Of a stretch of DNA of 19,195 nucleotides, positions 15,191 to 19,195 are shown in pieces (the first letter of the stretch is position 1; every line of letters starts with the position of its first letter). The notes under the pieces are model-generated. The model worked only from the letters and a program-made list of their open reading frames with translations. It made no database searches and had not been told where the DNA came from. The stretch comes from Planctomycetota bacterium (lineage in GTDB: Bacteria > Planctomycetota > Phycisphaerae > WQYP01), in the NCBI GenBank assembly GCA_021818565.1, contig JAKATV010000303.1:1-19195 (forward strand), in the 5' to 3' direction. The translations under genes and the position numbers were made by a program.

Positions 15191-16306
15191 TCAACGGTTT
15201 CTGTTTTCATGCCGACGCGGCCTTGAAAAATTAACAAAGTTGCCGGCCGCGTGCCCGGATAGCACCAGACCGACATCCCGGCATACGGACCTTACCACGC
15301 GATCCTGTGCCTCGCGGGTGAACGCCGCGATATGGGGAGTTAATATCACGTTTTCCAGCTCCGAAAGCTTGCCGGCCGCTCGCCCGGATAGCACCAGACC
15401 GACATCCCGGCATACGGACCTTACCACGCGATCCTGTGCCTCGCGGGTGAACGCCGCGATATGGGGAGTTAATATCACGTTTTCCAGCTCCGAAAGCTTG
15501 CCGGCCGCCGGAGGCTCCTGCTCCCGCACATCCAAAGCCGCGCCGGCAATACGTTTCTCTTCCAGCGCCCGGATGAGATCCTGCTCCGCGACCACCTCTC
15601 CCCTCGCGAGATTCAGGAAAAATGCCGTCGGTTTCATTTTTTTGAAACGATCATAATTAAATAAGTGTGCCGTTTGAGCCGTCAAGGGCACATGACATGA
15701 CACAAAATCAGATTCGCCAAGCAGATCGTCGAGTTCCATGAGGCGGGCGTGCGTTTCAGTCACCGCCACCGAATCCGGGCTGATATACGCGTCATGCGCA
15801 ATAATTTGCATTCCCATCGCCCGCGCTCGTAACGCCACGAGAACGCCAATTCGGCCCAAACCGACGATTCCCATGGTTTTTCCATACAATTCCGTGCCGA
15901 TAAAGCTTTGCCGATCCCAGCCGCCTCCGCGGACGTTCCGGTCCGCCGCGGGAAGCTTTCGTGCCAGCGCCAGCATCATGGCAAGCGTCAATTCCGCGGC
16001 CGACATTGAATTTTGGTCCGGGGTGTTGACCACCACCACTCCTGCCGCACTGGCTGCAGGAACGTCAATGTTATCCAAGCCGGTCCCGGCCCGCCCTATA
16101 ACTTCCAGATGTTTGGCGGCCGCGAGCACTTCGGCTGAAACTCGCGTTTGATTGCGCACCATCAACGCCCGGCAATGCTCGACTTGTGCCAGAAGTTTCT
16201 CCGTTGATTTCCAGAGATTCGGATCAACCAGTACGGTAAATCCGGCTTTTAATTTCTCCAATGCCGGAGCATTGATATTTTCCGCAACCAGAATATCCGT
16301 CATCAT
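15191..16306 (-). CDS. slcC: D-2-hydroxyacid dehydrogenase (SerA type); putative (S)-sulfolactate dehydrogenase, with internal duplication
   Basis: 371 residues. NAD-binding motif GLGRIG (149-154), catalytic Arg235 (LARGEV), Glu264 (REQEPP) and the TPH histidine are all present, with family block GRAGTGLDNID (71-81). A 43-residue unit is repeated head to tail at 267-309 and 310-352, so the TPH histidine occurs twice (His282 and His325). Without the repeat the protein would be ~328 residues, the usual length for SlcC-like enzymes. SlcC oxidises (S)-sulfolactate to sulfopyruvate and works with ComC to invert sulfolactate for SuyAB. The ATG overlaps the comC-like stop (ATGA) and has GAGGTG upstream. 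Phosphoglycerate dehydrogenase is the alternative, but no ACT domain is present and context favours sulfolactate. Confidence 0.82.
   Translation of the reverse strand: MMTDILVAENINAPALEKLKAGFTVLVDPNLWKSTEKLLAQVEHCRALMVRNQTRVSAEVLAAAKHLEVIGRAGTGLDNIDVPAASAAGVVVVNTPDQNSMSAAELTLAMMLALARKLPAADRNVRGGGWDRQSFIGTELYGKTMGIVGLGRIGVLVALRARAMGMQIIAHDAYISPDSVAVTETHARLMELDDLLGESDFVSCHVPLTAQTAHLFNYDRFKKMKPTAFFLNLARGEVVAEQDLIRALEEKRIAGAALDVREQEPPAAGKLSELENVILTPHIAAFTREAQDRVVRSVCRDVGLVLSGRAAGKLSELENVILTPHIAAFTREAQDRVVRSVCRDVGLVLSGHAAGNFVNFSRPRRHENRNR
15240..15497. repeat. 129-bp near-perfect tandem duplication inside the slcC-like gene
   Basis: Two head-to-tail copies, 15240-15368 and 15369-15497, differ by eye at only two adjacent bases (15251-15252 GT against 15380-15381 TC). 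An 11-bp fragment of a third start, TTGCCGGCCGC, follows at 15498-15508 and could have seeded the duplication by slippage or short-homology recombination. The 129-bp period is a multiple of three, so the reading frame survives. Confidence 0.95.
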
Positions 16307-17415
16307 GATCGCACCTCACAGGCTGCGGAACTCTCGAGCGTGAACGCAACGTGCAGATCCGCGCACAGCAGTTGCAATTCTTTCAGGGTCGCGGCGTCAA
16401 TGGAAATGCCATGCCGCAAATTCTGCACGGCAAGACGATGCGAACGTTCTCCGGGAATCAGAATTTCTTCGACGCCGGGACGCTTGCGGCAGGACTTGAT
16501 TTCGTCAATCATGCCATCCACCCGGCCTTTAAAGGCATCCACATCCATAAATGCCGAGATATCCATCAGGCAGAGGAAATGTCCCACATCCTGTTGGCGA
16601 TCCATATTCTTATACATCGACCCCACGCCGGGGCCGATAGCGGAGCCTGACAGTACCCCGGAGAGCATTTCCACCATTAATGCCAGCGCGTAGCCCTTGT
16701 GCCCCGCCATGGTCAGAACCGTTCCCAATAACGCCGCCCCCGCATCGGTCGTTGGCTCTCCATCAACATTCAAGGCCCATCCTGGCGGGATGGGCTTACC
16801 GCTCTTCTGGGCGGCAATAATATTTCCCCGCGCTACGATGGATGTCGCCAGATCAATTTTTATATGAAAGCCTTTGCCGGTAGGAAATGACGCGGCGATC
16901 GGATTGGTTCCAAAAAAGGCCTGGCATCCGCCCTCCGGAGACATCGCCGGCTCACAATTCGTTGTGGCCAAGAGAATCATATTCTGATCCGCAGCCTTAT
17001 TGCAATAATAGGACACCGCGCCAAAGTGCTGTGAATTGCGGATCGTGGCCGCCGCCACACCGTTTTCCCGGGCCATAGGCGTCAGCAGGTCCAGGGTTTT
17101 CAGGGTTTGAACCTGTCCCAGCCCATTGCCGGCATTTACGGCCAGTACCGCCCGACGATGCCGGTCCAGCGTCAGAGAGGCAACGGGATCGATCAAGCCT
17201 TTTTGAATGCGACGGAGATAGATATTCAGCCGCGATATTCCGTGACTGGTCACGCCATGAATATCCGCATCCACCAAGGCGTCCGCCAATAACTGGGCAT
17301 TGGCGTCAGGCACGCCGACCGCGGTCGCCAGTTGCTTTGCCAACGCTCGCACCACGTCCGGGTCGTAACGCCCCGGACGGGACGCCGCGGTTTTTTGTAT
17401 CGGATTACTCAACAT
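16303..17415 (-). CDS. comC: Ldh2/malate-type dehydrogenase; putative (R)-sulfolactate dehydrogenase
   Basis: 370 residues from the ATG at 17415; AGGA lies eight bases upstream and overlaps the suyB stop. The longer GTG start at 17433 is less likely. Family hallmarks of the Ldh_2 (malate/L-lactate/sulfolactate dehydrogenase) fold are DIHGVTSHG (His53, His58), RNSQHFG (His130) and GHKGYALALMVEMLSG (about 245-260). ComC reduces sulfopyruvate to (R)-sulfolactate reversibly with NAD(P)H. Lying between suyB and the slcC-like gene, it completes the two-dehydrogenase inversion of sulfolactate known from other sulfolactate degraders. Malate or ureidoglycolate-type activity would be the alternatives without this context. 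Confidence 0.85.
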   Translation of the reverse strand: MLSNPIQKTAASRPGRYDPDVVRALAKQLATAVGVPDANAQLLADALVDADIHGVTSHGISRLNIYLRRIQKGLIDPVASLTLDRHRRAVLAVNAGNGLGQVQTLKTLDLLTPMARENGVAAATIRNSQHFGAVSYYCNKAADQNMILLATTNCEPAMSPEGGCQAFFGTNPIAASFPTGKGFHIKIDLATSIVARGNIIAAQKSGKPIPPGWALNVDGEPTTDAGAALLGTVLTMAGHKGYALALMVEMLSGVLSGSAIGPGVGSMYKNMDRQQDVGHFLCLMDISAFMDVDAFKGRVDGMIDEIKSCRKRPGVEEILIPGERSHRLAVQNLRHGISIDAATLKELQLLCADLHVAFTLESSAACEVRS

Positions 17416-17425
17416 ATGTATTGTC

Positions 17426-18589
17426 CTATGCACTCCGATAAAGTTTGGTCAGAACAAATTCCCGGTGGCCCAGCACTTCGGCGGCCGTCAGCCGCCCGTT
17501 GCACGTGCGCACCATCATTTCCAGTAATTTGTCCCCGGCCTGATCCACTGACATTTCTCCCCGCAGAATGGCCGATACGTCAAGATCAATATGCTCGCTC
17601 ATCGTCGAGCAGGTAACCGGATTGGCCGAGAGTTTTATCACCGGCTCAATCGGATTACCGATCACATTTCCCTGTCCCGTGGGGAACAGATGAACCACCG
17701 CCCCCGATGCCGCCCATAGCGTTATGGCTTCCGCGGCGGCGGAGGACGTGTCCATGAACCACAACCCCTTGCCACTGGGAGCTTCGGCGGGTTTCAGCAC
17801 GCCGACAAACTTGGTTTTTTTGCCGAGTTTCTCAATATTTCCCAAGGCCTTTTCTTCAATGGTCGTCAGCCCGCCCCGGATGTTTCCCTTGGTTGGCTGG
17901 GATTCCGATAAGTCATCGGTCTTCTCCTTGAAGATCATTTCGGTGTAGCTGCTCCAGACTTTCATGAAAGCTTCAGCAATTTGGGGTGTTGCGGCTTTGG
18001 ATTTTACGATATGTTCTCCGCCCGTTAACTCAGAGGTTTCACCGAATGACGCGGTAGACCCCTGTGCCACGGTTTTGTCGATCACATTCCCCACCGCCGG
18101 ACAGGAACCAAGACCCGTCGTAGTATCGGATTCACCGCATTTCACTGAAATATATAATTCATCAATTCCGCAGTCTTCACGCTGAAGTTCGCTGGCCCAG
18201 TGGACGTATTCTTTCGCCTTTATCGACGCGGCCGCGATCGTCTTGATGTCGCCGTGCCGTTCAATCGAGAAGCCCGTGACGGGCTTGCCGGTCTTGGCGA
18301 TTCCATCCACAATGCGCTGCGTCCAGCCTGGTTCAATACCGATCACCACGCAGGCCGCCACATTGGGATTGGCACCGGTTCCGATCATCGTGCGAAAAAA
18401 CAGTTCCAGATCCTCGCCAAACTGCAGCCGCCCATAGGCGTGCGGCAGGGCCAACGTCCCTTTTATGTTACTGGCCACGGCCTCACATGCCGCATTGGAA
18501 ATGTCATCCACCGGCAGGATGACGACATGATTGCGGATGCCAACCCGACCATTTTCACGGCGAAAACCTTTGAATGAAGAAATACCCAT
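17426..18589 (-). CDS. suyB: (2R)-sulfolactate sulfo-lyase, large (beta) subunit
   Basis: 387 residues from the ATG at 18589, with GAGGTGG upstream. A GTG at 18601 inside the suyA stop region is rejected. UxaA/altronate-dehydratase-type catalytic subunit. The opening FKGFRRENGRVGIRNHV is the family start, followed by LPHAYGRLQFGEDLE (48-62), GIEPGWTQRIVDG (84-96), KCGESDTTTGLGSCP (Cys151, Cys163; likely metal or cluster region), LTTIEEKALGN and the end GHREFVLTKLYRSA. This pattern fits SuyB and differs from the CPHTHGC pattern of altronate and galactarate dehydratases. With SuyA it eliminates sulfite from (R)-sulfolactate to give pyruvate. It lies 5 bp after suyA. Confidence 0.93.
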   Translation of the reverse strand: MGISSFKGFRRENGRVGIRNHVVILPVDDISNAACEAVASNIKGTLALPHAYGRLQFGEDLELFFRTMIGTGANPNVAACVVIGIEPGWTQRIVDGIAKTGKPVTGFSIERHGDIKTIAAASIKAKEYVHWASELQREDCGIDELYISVKCGESDTTTGLGSCPAVGNVIDKTVAQGSTASFGETSELTGGEHIVKSKAATPQIAEAFMKVWSSYTEMIFKEKTDDLSESQPTKGNIRGGLTTIEEKALGNIEKLGKKTKFVGVLKPAEAPSGKGLWFMDTSSAAAEAITLWAASGAVVHLFPTGQGNVIGNPIEPVIKLSANPVTCSTMSEHIDLDVSAILRGEMSVDQAGDKLLEMMVRTCNGRLTAAEVLGHREFVLTKLYRSA

Positions 18590-18594
18590 TGTTG

Positions 18595-18873
18595 TTACCA
18601 CCTCTTGGTTTTGAGATTATGAACATGAACATGCTCGCCGGTTTTAATCGGCGCGACGACTTTACCAATATCACAGCCATATTTAATGATGGTGTCACCG
18701 GGCTGGAAATCGCGCAGAGCGATTTTGTGCCCCAGTGGAATTTCCATCAAGGCTTTTACCCGCGGCGCGGCTTGGCCATGCAGGGCCACCCCCTGCACCT
18801 CCTGTCCGGCCTTGATGTCTACAACTGCGACGCCGACGCCGTCTTTAGCATCGTGCATCAAAAACTCTTTCAT
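18595..18873 (-). CDS. suyA: (2R)-sulfolactate sulfo-lyase, small (alpha) subunit
   Basis: 92 residues, the small SAF-domain-like partner of UxaA-type dehydratases and SuyB. The visible pattern is MKEFLMHDAKDGVGVA at the start, IPLGHKIALRD in the middle and HVHVHNLKTKRW at the end; the PxGHKIA and HVHxHN motifs are typical of the UxaA/SuyA N-terminal domain. The length matches separate SuyA subunits, whereas altronate dehydratases usually have it fused. Excellent start: AAGGAG eight bases before the ATG. It is the promoter-proximal gene of the operon. Confidence 0.93.
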   Translation of the reverse strand: MKEFLMHDAKDGVGVAVVDIKAGQEVQGVALHGQAAPRVKALMEIPLGHKIALRDFQPGDTIIKYGCDIGKVVAPIKTGEHVHVHNLKTKRW

Positions 18874-19025
18874 CAGTGGACTCCTTACTTCATTGACCTA
18901 TCACAAACTTATCAGGACTTGATCAGGCCAAATCCTTTTTTATTATTCCGCGGCCGTGACGGCATTCATGCTCAGCTCACGACTTCTTTTGGTAACTATA
19001 CTTCCAACTCCCACAAAAGGAAGTG
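18874..19025 (-). promoter_or_regulatory. Leader and possible promoter of the sulfosugar operon
   Basis: A minus-strand -10-like TATAGT lies at 18995-19000 with no convincing -35 at 16-18 bp (CTTCCT/TTCCTT), which suggests activator dependence. Imperfect inverted repeats span it: ACTTCTTTTGG (18982-18992) and ACAAAAGGAAGT (19013-19024). The leader before suyA would be about 115 nt and contains no RNA motif I recognise. Confidence 0.4.
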
Positions 19026-19045
19026 CCGAATTTGATCAAATTCGG
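19026..19045. promoter_or_regulatory. Perfect 20-bp palindrome, candidate operator
   Basis: CCGAATTTGATCAAATTCGG is identical to its reverse complement over all 20 bases. It is centred about 47 bp upstream of the predicted transcription start of suyA, where an activator or repressor could act. It could alternatively be the hairpin end of the gene to the right. No regulator gene is visible in the window. Confidence 0.5.
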
Positions 19046-19068
19046 TGATTATTTTCGTCAGGCCGCCG

Positions 19069-19194
19069 CTATACAATTCCTTCCAGTCTTTCCCGCAAGG
19101 GCCACACCCAAGGAGTACAATTATCGCGGTCGGTGATGATGACATCCGGCATTGTCCGCCCACGGCTGATCCTTGATCTCGACGAAATCAACCA
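19069..19194 (-). other. Right-edge segment open in several frames; possible end of an upstream minus-strand gene
   Basis: One minus-strand frame is open from the window edge to a TAG at 19069, giving 41 residues ending WPLRERLEGIV. A second minus-strand frame opens with ATG at 19195 and stops at 19124 (start VDFVEIKDQPW). A plus-strand frame contains an ATG near 19136 and runs off the edge (RPRLILDLDEINH). Each has some coding-like codon use and none is recognisable, so I cannot say which is real. If the first is real, the 20-bp palindrome lies just beyond its stop. Confidence 0.25.
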
Positions 19195-19195
19195 T

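Noticed and set aside
15240..15508. CRISPR array or regulatory tandem repeat
   Set aside because: Only two full units with a period of 129 bp, entirely inside a coding frame and a multiple of three; it is a gene-internal duplication.
17426..18873. UxaA-type altronate or galactarate dehydratase instead of SuyAB
   Set aside because: The two domains are on separate small and large subunits, the block LPHAYGRLQFG replaces the altronate-type CPHTHGC pattern, and sulfolactate dehydrogenases are adjacent.
18574..19035. Plus-strand open frame of 153 codons opposite suyA and its leader
   Set aside because: Overlaps suyA entirely; no recognisable domain and no good ribosome site.

Overview
The window is a chromosomal segment of moderate GC content from an environmental bacterium. 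The left-hand genes are valS, an EboB-like TatD hydrolase, Gly/Ala-rich lipoproteins and clpP. Their mix, the absence of classical operon neighbours around clpP, and the Tat-exported glycosidase beside a sodium symporter fit the Planctomycetota/Verrucomicrobiota (PVC) group, possibly a Phycisphaerae-like lineage. That assignment is an impression from protein style and is not proven by any marker in the window.

Left part (1-6567). The C-terminal part of valyl-tRNA synthetase enters from the left edge (+). A tail-anchored coiled-coil protein and a small lipoprotein follow on the minus strand. A divergent pair on the plus strand encodes an 81-residue protein and an EboB-like TatD-family hydrolase. 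Then come a second coiled-coil lipoprotein and clpP (both -), and a tRNA-Gly(CCC) (+). This is ordinary housekeeping and hypothetical content.

Right part (6719-18873). Ten genes run on the minus strand with ATGA overlaps or short gaps, consistent with one long operon. In transcription order they are suyA, suyB, an Ldh2-type dehydrogenase (comC-like), a SerA-type dehydrogenase (slcC-like), a short transaldolase, a GabD-like aldehyde dehydrogenase, a FucI/AraA-fold isomerase, an SSS sodium:solute symporter, a class II (Zn) ketose aldolase with altered phosphate ligands, and a Tat-exported (alpha/alpha)6 glycoside hydrolase.

Read together, they spell a complete route for a sulfosugar, most simply sulfoquinovose (SQ). 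The glycosidase frees the sugar and the symporter imports it. The isomerase makes sulfofructose (SF). The transaldolase splits off sulfolactaldehyde (SLA) without a kinase, and the aldehyde dehydrogenase oxidises SLA to sulfolactate. The two sulfolactate dehydrogenases invert its stereochemistry through sulfopyruvate, and SuyAB eliminates sulfite to give pyruvate. Sulfoglycolysis and sulfolactate desulfonation are usually described in separate organisms; here both are encoded in one operon, with a glycosidase and transporter unlike the usual GH31 and MFS/ABC partners. The glycosidase, aldolase and symporter roles are inferred from context.

Other notable items are a 129-bp near-perfect in-frame tandem duplication in the slcC-like gene that doubles the catalytic-His segment, and a perfect 20-bp palindrome upstream of suyA that is a candidate operator. 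The last ~130 bp at the right edge are open in three frames and cannot be assigned securely.
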